Assembly: GCF_002900975.1 (NCBI RefSeq)
Contig: NZ_PJON01000001.1
Span: 1,240,001-1,304,000, forward strand
Length of the DNA stretch: 64,000 nt
Reading direction: 5' to 3'
Source of the DNA: Tabrizicola aquatica
GTDB taxonomy: Bacteria > Pseudomonadota > Alphaproteobacteria > Rhodobacterales > Rhodobacteraceae
Positions 21,596 through 30,445 of the stretch are shown here, one piece after another. Position numbers and translations under genes: made by a program. Under the pieces are notes generated by a model that was not told the DNA's origin, did not search any database, and saw only the letters and a list, made by a program, of their open reading frames with translations. Numbering within the stretch: position 1 is the first letter of the stretch; each line of letters opens with the position of its first letter.

Positions 21596-24160
21596 CTAGC
21601 CCGCCGCCAGCATCCGCTCCACCATCTCGCGCAGATCGCCGCTCAGGTTCGGGGCATCCAGGATACGTTCCAGTTCAGACTTTGCCCGCTTGCGGCGTGA
21701 CGCGTCATAGCGCGGCCAGGTCTCAAAGGCGGTGGACACCCGCGCCGCCGTCTGCGGGTTCAGCGGGTCCAGTTGCAATAGCCAGTCCGCAACCATCCGG
21801 TACCCCTCGCCCGACCGGTGGTGGAAGCCTGCGTGGTTCGCCGCCAAGGCCCCGATGACCGAACGGAAGCGGTTGGGGTTTTTCCAGTCGAAATCGGGCC
21901 GTGCGGTCAGGCGGCCGGTCAGCGCTGCCGCTTCGGCCGGTTCGGCATGGGCGATCTGCAGCGCGAACCACTTGTCCATGACATTGGCGTCCTTGCCCCA
22001 GCGGTCGGCAAAGGCCTGCAACTCGGCTTCGCCCTCGCGGATATCCAGCAGCGCGGACAGGGCGCCAATCTCCTCGGTCATGCTGCGGGCGGCGGCATAG
22101 GCGGCGGCGGCCAGCTTGCCCCCGTCCCGCCGCGTCAGAAGCGCCAGCGCCGCCAGCCGCAGCGCCCGCCGCCCCGCCTGCGCGGCCGAGGGGCTGAAGG
22201 GCGCGCCGTCATCCAGCGCCTTGTAAAGCTGCGACAATCCTTCGCCCAGCCGGACGGCCAGGGCCCCCGACATCTCGCGCCGGGCGGCGTGGATCTTGGC
22301 CGGGTCGGGCACGCGGCCCAGCGCATGGATCGTCTGCGCCATGTCATCCTCGCCCGGCAGGCGCAGGCACAGCGCCCGGAAGGCCGGGTCCAGGCTTTCG
22401 TCAAAAGTGACCGCCGCGACGGCATCCAGCCAGGCGCGGCTGACCGGCGCGCCCTTCAATGCCATTTCTGCCATCACGTCCTTGGCCAGCGCCCGTCCCG
22501 CCTCCCATTTGTTGAAGGCGTCGGTGTCATGCGCCAAGAGGAACGCCCGCTCTTCGGGCGGGGCCTTGCGGTCCAGGACCACGGGCGCGGAAAACCCGCG
22601 CAGGATCGAAGGGATGGGCCGCGCCGCCAGCCCCTCAAAGCGGAAGGACTGCTTGGCCTTGGTCATCTCCAGCGTGGTGGTGGGCAGCACCTCGTCCCCG
22701 TTCGGGTTCAGCAGGCCCAGGTTGATCGGAATCACCTTGGGTGCCTTTTTCGGTTGGCCCGGTGTGGGCGGGTTGGTCTGGGTGAAGGTCAGCGTATAGA
22801 CCCCGTCGGCCCAATCCTCGGCCACCTTCAGATGCGGCGTCCCGGCTTGGGAATACCACAGCTTGAACTGCGCCAGGTCGCGGCCGGTCGCATCCTCGAA
22901 AACCTTCAGCCAGTCCTCGATCGTGGCCGCATCCCCGTCATGCCGGTCGAAATACAGGTCCAGCGCGCGTTTATAGCTGTCGTCCCCGACCAGGGTCTTC
23001 AGCATGCCGATGACCTCGGCCCCCTTCTCGTAGACCGTGGCGGTGTAGAAGTTGTTGATCTCGACAAAGCTTTCCGGCCGCACCGGATGGGCCAGCGGCC
23101 CGGCATCCTCGCGGAACTGGCGGGCGCGCAGGACCACCACATCCTCGATCCGCCGCACGGCGCCAGACCGCATGTCGCCGCTGAACTGATGGTCGCGAAA
23201 GACCGTCAGCCCCTCTTTCAGGCACAACTGGAACCAGTCGCGGCAGGTGATCCGGTTGCCGGTCCAGTTGTGAAAATACTCATGCGCGATGATCGCCTCG
23301 ATCCGGGCAAAATCGTCGTCCGTCGCGGTCTCGGGCGAGGCCAGGACATAGCGGGAGTTGAAGATGTTCAGCCCCTTGTTCTCCATCGCGCCCATGTTGA
23401 AGTCGTCGACCGCGACGATGTTGAACACGTCCAGGTCGTATTCGCGGCCATAGACCTCTTCTTCCCATTTCATCGACCTGACCAGCGCGTCCAGCGCATA
23501 GGCGCAGCGGTCCTCGTCCCCCGGACGGACCCAGATGTTCAGGTCGACCTTGCGGCCCGAGAAGGTGCGGAACCGGCCCGACCGCGCCCGCAACTCGCCC
23601 GCGACCAGCGCGAAAAGATAGGCCGGCTTCGGCCAGGGATCGTCCCACTCGGCCCAGCCCTTGCCCTTGGCGACCGGATTGCCGTTCGACAAGAGGATCG
23701 GCAGGTCGGACTCGATCCGCACCTTGAACCGCGCCATAACGTCGGGTCGGTCGGGGTAGTAGGTGATCTTGCGAAAGCCCTCGGCCTCGCACTGGGTGCA
23801 GTACATGCCCTTCGACATGTAAAGCCCCTCGAGCGCGGTATTGTCCGCGGGCGCGATCTCGACCTCGGTCTCCAGCAGAAAGCCATCCGGCGGCAGGTCG
23901 GCGGCCGAGATCGTCATGCCCTTGGCGTCCAGCGCAGCCTGGACCTGCTGGCCGTCCACGCTGCAGGCAAGCAGGCGCAGCCCTTCGCCGTCCAGCCGCA
24001 ACGGATGGACCCCGGGGCGCGCCGGGTTCGGGGCAAAGCGGATTCGGGCCAGAACCCGCGTCGCCTGGGGCGCCAGCCGGAAGGTCAGTTCCACCCCGTT
24101 CACCAGATGGGTGAAGGGCTGGTAATCGGCCAGATGGACGGTGGCAGGCGCGTCGGTCAT
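21596..24160 (-). CDS. pepN: Aminopeptidase N
   Basis: An M1-family zinc aminopeptidase (854 residues, close to the E. coli length of 870) that removes N-terminal residues from peptides in the cytoplasm. The exopeptidase motif GAMEN is near residue 256. The zinc site HEYFHNWTGN is near 291, with the third ligand in LKEGLTVFRDHQFS. The C-terminal region is the usual helical DUF3458 ARM domain. The frame extends 129 codons upstream in non-protein-like sequence. The ATG at 24160 has an AAGGAG ribosome site eight bases away. It is divergent from the photolyase gene. Confidence 0.95.
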   Translation of the reverse strand: MTDAPATVHLADYQPFTHLVNGVELTFRLAPQATRVLARIRFAPNPARPGVHPLRLDGEGLRLLACSVDGQQVQAALDAKGMTISAADLPPDGFLLETEVEIAPADNTALEGLYMSKGMYCTQCEAEGFRKITYYPDRPDVMARFKVRIESDLPILLSNGNPVAKGKGWAEWDDPWPKPAYLFALVAGELRARSGRFRTFSGRKVDLNIWVRPGDEDRCAYALDALVRSMKWEEEVYGREYDLDVFNIVAVDDFNMGAMENKGLNIFNSRYVLASPETATDDDFARIEAIIAHEYFHNWTGNRITCRDWFQLCLKEGLTVFRDHQFSGDMRSGAVRRIEDVVVLRARQFREDAGPLAHPVRPESFVEINNFYTATVYEKGAEVIGMLKTLVGDDSYKRALDLYFDRHDGDAATIEDWLKVFEDATGRDLAQFKLWYSQAGTPHLKVAEDWADGVYTLTFTQTNPPTPGQPKKAPKVIPINLGLLNPNGDEVLPTTTLEMTKAKQSFRFEGLAARPIPSILRGFSAPVVLDRKAPPEERAFLLAHDTDAFNKWEAGRALAKDVMAEMALKGAPVSRAWLDAVAAVTFDESLDPAFRALCLRLPGEDDMAQTIHALGRVPDPAKIHAARREMSGALAVRLGEGLSQLYKALDDGAPFSPSAAQAGRRALRLAALALLTRRDGGKLAAAAYAAARSMTEEIGALSALLDIREGEAELQAFADRWGKDANVMDKWFALQIAHAEPAEAAALTGRLTARPDFDWKNPNRFRSVIGALAANHAGFHHRSGEGYRMVADWLLQLDPLNPQTAARVSTAFETWPRYDASRRKRAKSELERILDAPNLSGDLREMVERMLAAG

Positions 24161-24269
24161 GCGAAGACTCCTTTCCCGACAAGCTAAGCCCTTGGTCCGC
24201 GCGTGCAAGTAGGGGGCAGCGCGCAATGGGTGCTTTACGAATCCGGGGCAGACGCTACATCTATGTTCC

Positions 24270-25772
24270 ATGAATGTTCTTGTCTGGCTGAAACGCGACC
24301 TGCGCACGCATGACCATCCGGCGCTGACCCTGGCGGCAGGCCTTGGCCCGGTCCTGCCGGTCTTTGTGGTGGAACCTTCGCTCTGGTCGCTGCCGGATGC
24401 CTCGGCCCGGCAATGGGACTTTGTCGCCGAAAGCCTGGCCGACCTGCGCGAGGCGATGGCGGCCCTGGGCCTGCCCCTCATCGTCCGGGTGGGCGAGGCG
24501 GTGGAGGTGCTGGACCGCCTGTGCCGCCAGCACCACATCGCCCGCATCGTCAGCCATGAGGAGACGGGGAACCTTGCCAGCTATGCCCGCGACCGCGCCG
24601 TCGCTGCCTGGGCGCGGCAGGCCGGCATCCCTTGGGCCGAGGTGCCGCAGTCCGGTGTCACCCGGCGTCTGCCAAACCGCGACGGCTGGGCGTCCCGGCG
24701 CGACGGGTTCATGTCGCAGCCGTTCCTGCCCCTGCCCGCCCTCCGTGCCGTGTCGGGGGTGGAACCCGGCCAGATCCCCACCGCCCGGGCCCTGAAGCTG
24801 CCACCCGACCCCTGCCCGCATCGCCAGCTTGGCGGCCGCACCCGCGCGTTGGAGCTTCTGGACAGCTTCCTGACCCGGCGGGGAGAGCCCTATCGCACCG
24901 CCATGTCCTCGCCGCTGACGGCGGAACGTGCCTGCTCGCGCCTCTCGCCACACCTAGCCTGGGGCACTTTGAGCCTGCGAGAAGGGGTCCAGACCACCAC
25001 CATCCGGCAGGCCGAGCGTCCGGGCGGCCGCTGGGGCGGCGCACTCTCCAGCTTCCAGTCGCGCCTGGCCTGGCGCGACCACTTCATGCAGAAGCTGGAG
25101 GATCAGCCCTCGATCGAGTTGCGCGACCTGCATCCCCTGGCTGTCACCCGCCCCCGCGACAGCGACCCGGCCCGCCTGACCGCGTGGTGCAACGGCGAGA
25201 CCGGCCTGCCCTTCCTGGACGCCTGCCTGCGCTACCTGCGCGCGACGGGCTGGCTGAACTTCCGGATGCGGGCGATGGTGACCTCGGTCGCCTCCTATCA
25301 CCTGTGGCTGGACTGGCGGGTGACGGGCCAGCACCTGGCGCGGATGTTCACCGATTACGAACCCGGCATCCATTGGCCGCAGGTCCAGATGCAATCGGGC
25401 ACGACCGGAATCAACATCCCCCGGATCTACAACCCGGTCAAACAAGGCCTGGACCAGGACCCGACCGGCGCCTTCACTCGCCGCTGGCTGCCCGAACTGG
25501 CCCCGGTTCCCGACGCCTTCCTGCACGAACCCTGGAAATGGCCCGAGGCGCGCCGCCTGCTTGGCCACCGCTACCCCGAGCCGATCATCGACATCGCCAC
25601 CGCCGCCCGTGCCGCGCGTGATGCGGTCTGGACCGCCCGCCGCGCCCCCGGCTTTGCCCCCACCGCCGCGCAGATCGTCCAGCGCCACGCCAGCCGGGCC
25701 GATGCGCGCTTCGTCAACGACCGCACCCCCCGCCGCCGCGCTTCGTCGGCACAACTGACGCTGGACCTTTAG
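24270..25772 (+). CDS. FAD-dependent DNA photolyase/cryptochrome
   Basis: A 500-residue photolyase/cryptochrome-family flavoprotein that probably repairs UV photoproducts in DNA or senses blue light. The N-terminal Rossmann domain ([17 protein letters not shown]) binds the antenna chromophore. The C-terminal FAD domain is clear ([31 protein letters not shown]). It lacks obvious iron-sulfur cysteine clusters of the FeS-BCP type, and I cannot assign a photolyase class with certainty. Its TAG stop is one base before the start of a DUF2256 gene; that pairing is common for photolyases in bacteria. The start ATG is divergent from pepN. Confidence 0.85.
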   Translation: MNVLVWLKRDLRTHDHPALTLAAGLGPVLPVFVVEPSLWSLPDASARQWDFVAESLADLREAMAALGLPLIVRVGEAVEVLDRLCRQHHIARIVSHEETGNLASYARDRAVAAWARQAGIPWAEVPQSGVTRRLPNRDGWASRRDGFMSQPFLPLPALRAVSGVEPGQIPTARALKLPPDPCPHRQLGGRTRALELLDSFLTRRGEPYRTAMSSPLTAERACSRLSPHLAWGTLSLREGVQTTTIRQAERPGGRWGGALSSFQSRLAWRDHFMQKLEDQPSIELRDLHPLAVTRPRDSDPARLTAWCNGETGLPFLDACLRYLRATGWLNFRMRAMVTSVASYHLWLDWRVTGQHLARMFTDYEPGIHWPQVQMQSGTTGINIPRIYNPVKQGLDQDPTGAFTRRWLPELAPVPDAFLHEPWKWPEARRLLGHRYPEPIIDIATAARAARDAVWTARRAPGFAPTAAQIVQRHASRADARFVNDRTPRRRASSAQLTLDL

Positions 25773-25773
25773 G

Positions 25774-25938
25774 ATGCCAAAGGGCGTGAGGAAATCCGAC
25801 CTGCCGCAAAAGACCTGCGCGACTTGCGGCAAGCCTTTCACCTGGCGGAAGAAATGGGAAAAGGTCTGGGATGAGGTCCGCTATTGCTCGGACCGCTGCC
25901 GGGCCGGGCGCAAGGCGATTTCCGAACGGAAATCGTGA
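25774..25938 (+). CDS. DUF2256 small zinc-finger-like protein
   Basis: A 54-residue protein beginning [15 protein letters not shown]. It carries CATC at 15-18 and CSDRC at 38-42, a four-cysteine pattern that fits a zinc ribbon and the DUF2256 family. The ATG lies one base after the photolyase stop with an in-gene GGA before it, so translation is coupled. The function is unknown, but DUF2256 genes frequently accompany photolyase/cryptochrome genes. The last seven codons (AISERKS) are encoded by the first hairpin of double-palindrome copy 3. That repeat therefore either supplies the natural C-terminus or replaced an older one. Confidence 0.85.
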   Translation: MPKGVRKSDLPQKTCATCGKPFTWRKKWEKVWDEVRYCSDRCRAGRKAISERKS

Positions 25939-25961
25939 CGGAATTCCCCTTCGGAATTCCG
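25916..25961. repeat. Double-palindrome element, copy 3
   Basis: The first hairpin has arm CGATTTCCG with loop AA (25916-25935), and the second has arm CGGAATTCC with a five-base loop (25939-25961). The three bases between them are the DUF2256 stop codon. Both arm sequences match copy 1 but in reverse order, so this is the same element inverted. It lies between the convergent DUF2256 and AHSA1 genes. Confidence 0.85.
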
Positions 25962-25976
25962 CCCCCCATCGCCGCG

Positions 25977-26867
25977 TCAGTCTGCCCCGACGATCCGCGC
26001 CAGCTTGCCCAGGGTCTGCAACCCAAGCGCCTCGGCGCCAAAGCCCTTGGCGTCCCGGAACTCCTGTCCGGTCGCAAAGACCATGCCCAGCGTCACCAGG
26101 GTCGCCCCGCCCAGATCGTCGAACGACGCCCAGGCATCGGCGTGCTTCGGCCCGTTCTCGCCCCAGTGCAGAGTGTAATCCAGCCGTGCCTCGGGGATCA
26201 CGGCGCCGTATTTGTGGTGGTTCGGAAAGACCGTCCCGTCCGGCCCGATCATGTCGAACACCCATTCGCCCCCGGCCCGCAGGTCGATCCGCGAGGTTCG
26301 GCAGGAAAACCCCTCCGGCCCCCACCATTTCGGCAAGGACTCCGCGTCCATCCAGGCACCCCAGACCACCGGGACCGGGGCCTTGATCAGCCGTTGCAGC
26401 ACCATCGTCCGCTCGGCCACCCCGCCCAGGTTCGCCATCCCGGCATCGAAGCCCTGCCGATAGCCCTCGGTCATATCCTCGGCCAGCGAGGCCAGCTGGA
26501 CCGTCACCGTGATCCGGCTTTCGTCGCCCGCCTGCGCGAAATCGGCCGTGACCAGCGCGGCGGACTGGCGGTCGCCCTCTTTCGAGACGACCTCATACCC
26601 GACCGAGCGGGTCTCTGGCACCAGGTCCAGCCAGCCGCCCTCGACCCGCAGATCGGGCTCGCCGGCCACCTTGCACAACAAGACTTCGCGGCCCCCGACG
26701 CGGGCATCGGCTTCCAGGAATTCCACCGTCACCGACGGCGTGGGCGCGGCCCAGACCGCCCGCGCGGCCGGAGAGGTCCAGGCCGCGTAGAGCGTCGCCA
26801 CCGGGGCCGCGACCTTGCGCTGGAAGGTCAGCGTGGCGAAGCGGTCAGCGGGAAGGTCGCGGCTCAT
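25977..26867 (-). CDS. Tandem AHSA1/SRPBCC-domain protein
   Basis: A 296-residue cytoplasmic protein that appears to contain two AHSA1-type SRPBCC (START-like) domains in a row. The first spans about residues 10-135, beginning with FQRKVAAPVATLYAAWT. The second spans about 150-290, beginning with LQRLIKAPVPVVWGAWMDAE and containing PKWWGPEGFSC. Single-domain members are about 150 residues, so this is a duplication or fusion. Such domains bind hydrophobic ligands, but none is known here. It is last in an ArsR-AHSA1-AHSA1 operon; its start overlaps the preceding stop by four bases. Confidence 0.83.
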   Translation of the reverse strand: MSRDLPADRFATLTFQRKVAAPVATLYAAWTSPAARAVWAAPTPSVTVEFLEADARVGGREVLLCKVAGEPDLRVEGGWLDLVPETRSVGYEVVSKEGDRQSAALVTADFAQAGDESRITVTVQLASLAEDMTEGYRQGFDAGMANLGGVAERTMVLQRLIKAPVPVVWGAWMDAESLPKWWGPEGFSCRTSRIDLRAGGEWVFDMIGPDGTVFPNHHKYGAVIPEARLDYTLHWGENGPKHADAWASFDDLGGATLVTLGMVFATGQEFRDAKGFGAEALGLQTLGKLARIVGAD

Positions 26868-27340
26868 TTCACCAGCCCCTTGGCATAGTCCTCAAGCTGC
26901 GTCACCACCGTGCCCCAGCCATCGAAAAAGCCCATGTCCTCATGCGCCGCCTTGGTTTCGGGGCTGCGGTGCCGGGCGATCGCGGTATAGGTCGTGCCGC
27001 CGCCGGGCGCGTCGGACAGAAGCAGGATCGCGGTCATGAAGGGTTCCGGCGCAGGTTTCCAGCCTTCGGTATAAGCGTCGGTGAACACAAGCTTTTCGCC
27101 CGGAACCACTTCCAGGTAGACGCCCTTGTTGTCCATCACGTTGCCGTCCACATCGAAGGACGTGTTGAACCGCCCGCCGACCCGCAGGTCGATGTCCACC
27201 GCCGTCACCTTGTGCGGCTTCGGCACGAAGAAATGAGGGATGTGCTTCGGCTCGGTCCAGCACTCCCAGACCAGCGCGCGGGGCACGGCCAGGGTGCGGG
27301 TGAAGCTGAGGTCGGTCGCAGGGTCCAGATCGGGGGTCAT
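26864..27340 (-). CDS. AHSA1/SRPBCC-domain protein
   Basis: A 158-residue single-domain AHSA1/SRPBCC protein. The opening FTRTLAVPRALVWECWTEP and central GGRFNTSFDVDG segments are typical of the family, as is the C-terminal GFFDGWGTVVTQLEDYAK helix. It overlaps the ArsR gene by four bases upstream and the tandem AHSA1 gene by four bases downstream, so the three are translated as a unit. A role in binding a small hydrophobic ligand is possible, but no substrate can be inferred. Confidence 0.87.
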   Translation of the reverse strand: MTPDLDPATDLSFTRTLAVPRALVWECWTEPKHIPHFFVPKPHKVTAVDIDLRVGGRFNTSFDVDGNVMDNKGVYLEVVPGEKLVFTDAYTEGWKPAPEPFMTAILLLSDAPGGGTTYTAIARHRSPETKAAHEDMGFFDGWGTVVTQLEDYAKGLVK

Positions 27341-27678
27341 TGCTCGCGTTCCTTCATAAGTTTCGTGACATAGTCGTCCAGCCGATCCAGCCGCGACTCC
27401 CAGACCTTGCGCTGCTCGTCCAGCCAGTCGGTCATCGGCTGCAAGGCCTTGGGCTGGAACGCGCAGGACCGGACGCGGCCGTCCTTCTGCGTGGCGACCA
27501 GGCCCGCCTCTTCCAGCACCGACAGGTGCCGCAGGATCGTCGGAAGCTTGAACCCCGACGGCCCGGCCAGCTCCGAAACCGGAGCCGGGCCCTTGGCCAA
27601 CTGGTTCAGCATCATGCGCCGGGTCGGATCGGACAGGGCGTGGAACAGAAGGTCCAGGTGTGGATCATGCTTAGCCAT
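27337..27678 (-). CDS. ArsR-family repressor of the AHSA1 operon
   Basis: A 113-residue winged-helix repressor of the ArsR class that normally travels with AHSA1 genes. DLLFHALSDPTRRMMLNQLA leads into the recognition helices (GFKLPTILRHLSVLEEAGLV). There are no paired metal-binding cysteines in the recognition helix, so this is not a typical metal sensor. It heads a three-gene operon. The divergent gap to glcB contains repeated TTGGGAAA motifs that could be its binding sites. Confidence 0.88.
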   Translation of the reverse strand: MAKHDPHLDLLFHALSDPTRRMMLNQLAKGPAPVSELAGPSGFKLPTILRHLSVLEEAGLVATQKDGRVRSCAFQPKALQPMTDWLDEQRKVWESRLDRLDDYVTKLMKEREQ

Positions 27679-27702
27679 GCTGCTAACTATATACCCTTTT
27701 CG

Positions 27703-27766
27703 GCTTGGGAAAAGTAAAACTTAGCCACTTGGGAAAGTTTTCACCTTCCTGTTTTCCCGACAAGTG
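27703..27766. promoter_or_regulatory. TTGGGAAA repeats in the arsR-glcB gap
   Basis: CTTGGGAAA occurs at about 27704-27712 and again at about 27728-27736. A related inverted copy (TTTTCCCGACAAGTG) follows at about 27752-27766. The stretch is AT-rich compared with its surroundings. It lies closer to the ArsR start, so binding by that repressor is a reasonable guess. Confidence 0.4.
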
Positions 27767-27831
27767 ATTTTCGGCTGTGCTTGAAATTATCCCCCTGCTT
27801 TTCTTGCCGAACCCCGGCGGGCTCGCATATT

Positions 27832-27847
27832 GTGTGCCATAGCATAC
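27832..27847. promoter_or_regulatory. Inverted repeat upstream of glcB
   Basis: GTGTGC and GCATAC flank a four-base CATA spacer; five of six pairs match. The site ends 34 bases before the glcB start, a place where an activator or repressor of the glyoxylate pathway could bind. No regulator of that type is encoded next to it. Confidence 0.4.
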
Positions 27848-27881
27848 AGAACGGCCCCGGCGGCCTTGCGGAGGACTTGCG

Positions 27882-30026
27882 ATGACCGAACGTCTGGATC
27901 GGGCGGGGCTTCAGGTGGATGCGGTCCTGGCCCGCTTTGTCGAGGATGAGGCGCTGCCCGGCACCGGGGTGGCGGCGGGGGCGTTCTGGTCGGGTCTCGC
28001 CGGGCTTCTGGCCGGTTTCGCGCCGAAGAACCGCGCCTTGCTGGCCAAGCGCGACGACCTGCAGGCAAAGATCGACGCCTGGCACATCGCGCGGCGCGGC
28101 CAGCCGCACGACCATGCAGCCTACAAGGCTTTCCTGACCGAGATCGGCTATCTGCTGCCCGAAGGCCCCGACTTCACCATCGAGACGACGAATGTCGACC
28201 CCGAGGTCGCCACCATTCCCGGCCCGCAACTGGTGGTGCCGGTCACCAATGCCCGCTACGCGCTGAACGCGGCCAATGCCCGCTGGGGCAGTCTTTATGA
28301 CTGCCTTTACGGAACCGACGCGATGGGCTCGCTGCCCCCCTCGGGCGGGTATGAGCGTGGCCGGGGCGCGCGGGTCGTGGCCCGGGCGCGGGTATTCCTG
28401 GACGAGGCCTTCCCCATCGCTGGGGCCAGCCACGCCGACGTGCGCCGCTATGTGGTGAAGGACGGCCAGCTTCTGGTCGACGACCTGCCGCTGGTGGACC
28501 CGTCGAAGTTCGCCGGCTACCGGGGCAACCCCAAGGCGCCCGACGCGGTGCTGCTGCGCAACAATGGCCTGCATGTCGAACTGGTCTTTGACCGGGCGCA
28601 TTTCATCGGCTCGCGCGATCAGGCCCTGCTGGCCGACGTCCAGATGGAAAGCGCGCTTACGGCAATCATGGACTGCGAGGATTCGGTCGCCTGTGTGGAC
28701 GCCGAGGACAAGGTCGGCGCCTACCGGAACTGGCTGGGGCTGATGAAGGGCAACCTGTCCGAGGCGTTCCAGAAGGCTGGCCGCACGGTAGAGCGGCGGC
28801 TTGCGGCCGACCGGGAATATCTGGACCCGAATGGCAGCCCCTTCACCCTGAAAGGCCGTGCGCTGATGTGGGTGCGCAACGTCGGCCACCTGATGACCAA
28901 CCCGGCGATCCTGTTGCCGGACGGGTCCGAGGTTCCCGAGGGCCTGATGGACGCGATGGTGACGGTGGCCATCGCGCTGCATGACCTGAAGAAGACCGAG
29001 GGGATGCGGAACTCGGTCCTGGGGTCGGTCTATGTGGTGAAGCCCAAGATGCACGGGCCCGAGGAAGTGGCCTTTGCCGACGCGGTGATGGCGCGGGTCG
29101 AAGAGGTGCTGGGGCTGCCCAAGGCGACCGTGAAGCTGGGGATCATGGACGAGGAACGGCGGACCTCGGTCAACCTGAAGGAATGCATCCGGGCAGCGAA
29201 GGGGCGGGTGGCGTTCATCAATACGGGCTTCCTCGACCGGACCGGGGACGAGATCCACACCAGCATGGAAGCGGGGGCGTTCAGCCGGAAGGACTTTATC
29301 AAGCGGAAGTCCTGGATCACGGCCTATGAGAACCTGAACGTCGATATCGGGCTGGAATGCGGGTTGTCGGGCCGCGCGCAGATCGGCAAGGGGATGTGGG
29401 CGATGCCGGACCTGATGGCGGCGATGCTGGACGAGAAGATCGCCCATCCCCGCGCGGGGGCGAACACGGCCTGGGTGCCCTCGCCGACGGCGGCCACCTT
29501 GCATGCCCTGCACTACCACAAGGTCGACGTTTTCGCGGTGCAGTCCCGGCTGGCGAAGGGGGGCCGCAGGGCGCATGTGGACGGGATCCTGGACATCCCG
29601 CTGGCCAGTTTCCAGGCCTGGGACCGCGCCCAGGTCCTGCGGGAAGTCGAGAACAACGCCCAGGGGATCCTGGGCTATGTGGTGCGCTGGATCGATCAGG
29701 GGGTGGGCTGTTCGAAGGTGCCGGACGTGAACGATGTCGGGCTGATGGAGGACCGGGCGACCTGCCGGATCTCGGCCCAGCATGTGGCGAACTGGCTGCA
29801 TCATGGGGTCGTCTCGGCCGACGAGGTGATGGAGGCGATGAAGAAGATGGCCGCCGTGGTGGACCGGCAGAATGCGGGCGATCCCCTCTATCGGCCGATG
29901 GCCCCGGCTTTCCAGGGGGCGGCGTTCCAGGCGGCCTGCGATCTGGTTTTCAAGGGACGGGAGCAGCCTTCGGGGTATACCGAGCCGCTTCTCCATGCCT
30001 GGCGGCTGCGGGTGAAGGCGGGGTAG
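27882..30026 (+). CDS. glcB: Malate synthase G
   Basis: A 714-residue monomeric malate synthase of the G type that joins acetyl-CoA and glyoxylate to make malate. The catalytic arginine lies in [12 protein letters not shown] (near 331). The catalytic base aspartate is in [13 protein letters not shown] (near 622). Other family marks are [15 protein letters not shown] and MWAMPDLM. An AGGAC-type ribosome site (GGAGGACTTGCG) precedes the ATG. It stands alone with its own upstream region. No isocitrate lyase is present in the window; glyoxylate could come from elsewhere, or the enzyme may use glyoxylate from glycolate. Confidence 0.95.
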   Translation: MTERLDRAGLQVDAVLARFVEDEALPGTGVAAGAFWSGLAGLLAGFAPKNRALLAKRDDLQAKIDAWHIARRGQPHDHAAYKAFLTEIGYLLPEGPDFTIETTNVDPEVATIPGPQLVVPVTNARYALNAANARWGSLYDCLYGTDAMGSLPPSGGYERGRGARVVARARVFLDEAFPIAGASHADVRRYVVKDGQLLVDDLPLVDPSKFAGYRGNPKAPDAVLLRNNGLHVELVFDRAHFIGSRDQALLADVQMESALTAIMDCEDSVACVDAEDKVGAYRNWLGLMKGNLSEAFQKAGRTVERRLAADREYLDPNGSPFTLKGRALMWVRNVGHLMTNPAILLPDGSEVPEGLMDAMVTVAIALHDLKKTEGMRNSVLGSVYVVKPKMHGPEEVAFADAVMARVEEVLGLPKATVKLGIMDEERRTSVNLKECIRAAKGRVAFINTGFLDRTGDEIHTSMEAGAFSRKDFIKRKSWITAYENLNVDIGLECGLSGRAQIGKGMWAMPDLMAAMLDEKIAHPRAGANTAWVPSPTAATLHALHYHKVDVFAVQSRLAKGGRRAHVDGILDIPLASFQAWDRAQVLREVENNAQGILGYVVRWIDQGVGCSKVPDVNDVGLMEDRATCRISAQHVANWLHHGVVSADEVMEAMKKMAAVVDRQNAGDPLYRPMAPAFQGAAFQAACDLVFKGREQPSGYTEPLLHAWRLRVKAG

Positions 30027-30445
30027 TGTCCACGGTGGACAGAATCTGATTTTCTTTTTCCTTCAATGCCTTGCGCGTGGCCGTTAGGGGTTTCTCAACC
30101 TTTGGCCCGCGGGTGGCTTCGGGCGGTTTTCAAAAGGAGCGCTGACGCGCACGCCTTTGTCTCACCCTTTGCGCGCGAAGGGCGCGCAAAGGGTTCAGCT
30201 GCTTGGGGGCGCTTCGCCCCCCAAACCTCCAGAGGATATTTGCCGAAGGGAAAGCCATCCCGCCTTGCACGGGCGGCTGTCCGTGAAGTGGTCGGGGGAA
30301 ATCCGCCACGGGTCAGGCCAGAACGGCGCGCCCGGTCATCGACCGGCGGATGCTTGACAGAAGTCCACCGGCAAGAGAGCAAGCACTATCTTGCGGTTGC
30401 AACGGGGAGCGGCGCCCCTGGGCCGTGCGGGTGGGAGCGTCACTG
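30027..30445. other. Gene-free stretch containing interspersed repeat A
   Basis: About 420 bases between glcB and the DUF1963 gene. Most of it is occupied by repeat A (30137-30241). Bases 30242-30445 contain no protein-like frame I can support; they probably hold the promoter of the DUF1963 gene, but no clear -35/-10 pair was found. Confidence 0.6.
30137..30241. repeat. Interspersed repeat, copy A
   Basis: About 105 bases that match 40237-40340 at roughly 85 percent by eye. It contains a 12-bp hairpin (arm CCCTTTGCGCGC, loop GAAGG, 30165-30193), then TTGGGGGCG CTT CGCCCCCCAA, and ends in CCAGAGGATATTT. In copy B the innermost C-G pair of the first hairpin is T-A, so the fold is conserved although the sequence changed. 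Confidence 0.8.

Noticed and set aside
24270-25772. Photolyase as an FeS-BCP/CryB type
   Set aside because: The expected iron-sulfur cysteine cluster was not seen in the C-terminal domain, so only a general photolyase/cryptochrome call is made.
27741-29996. 751-residue minus-strand frame opposite malate synthase
   Set aside because: A shadow of glcB; rich in histidine, arginine and glutamine as usual for antisense frames of GC-rich genes.
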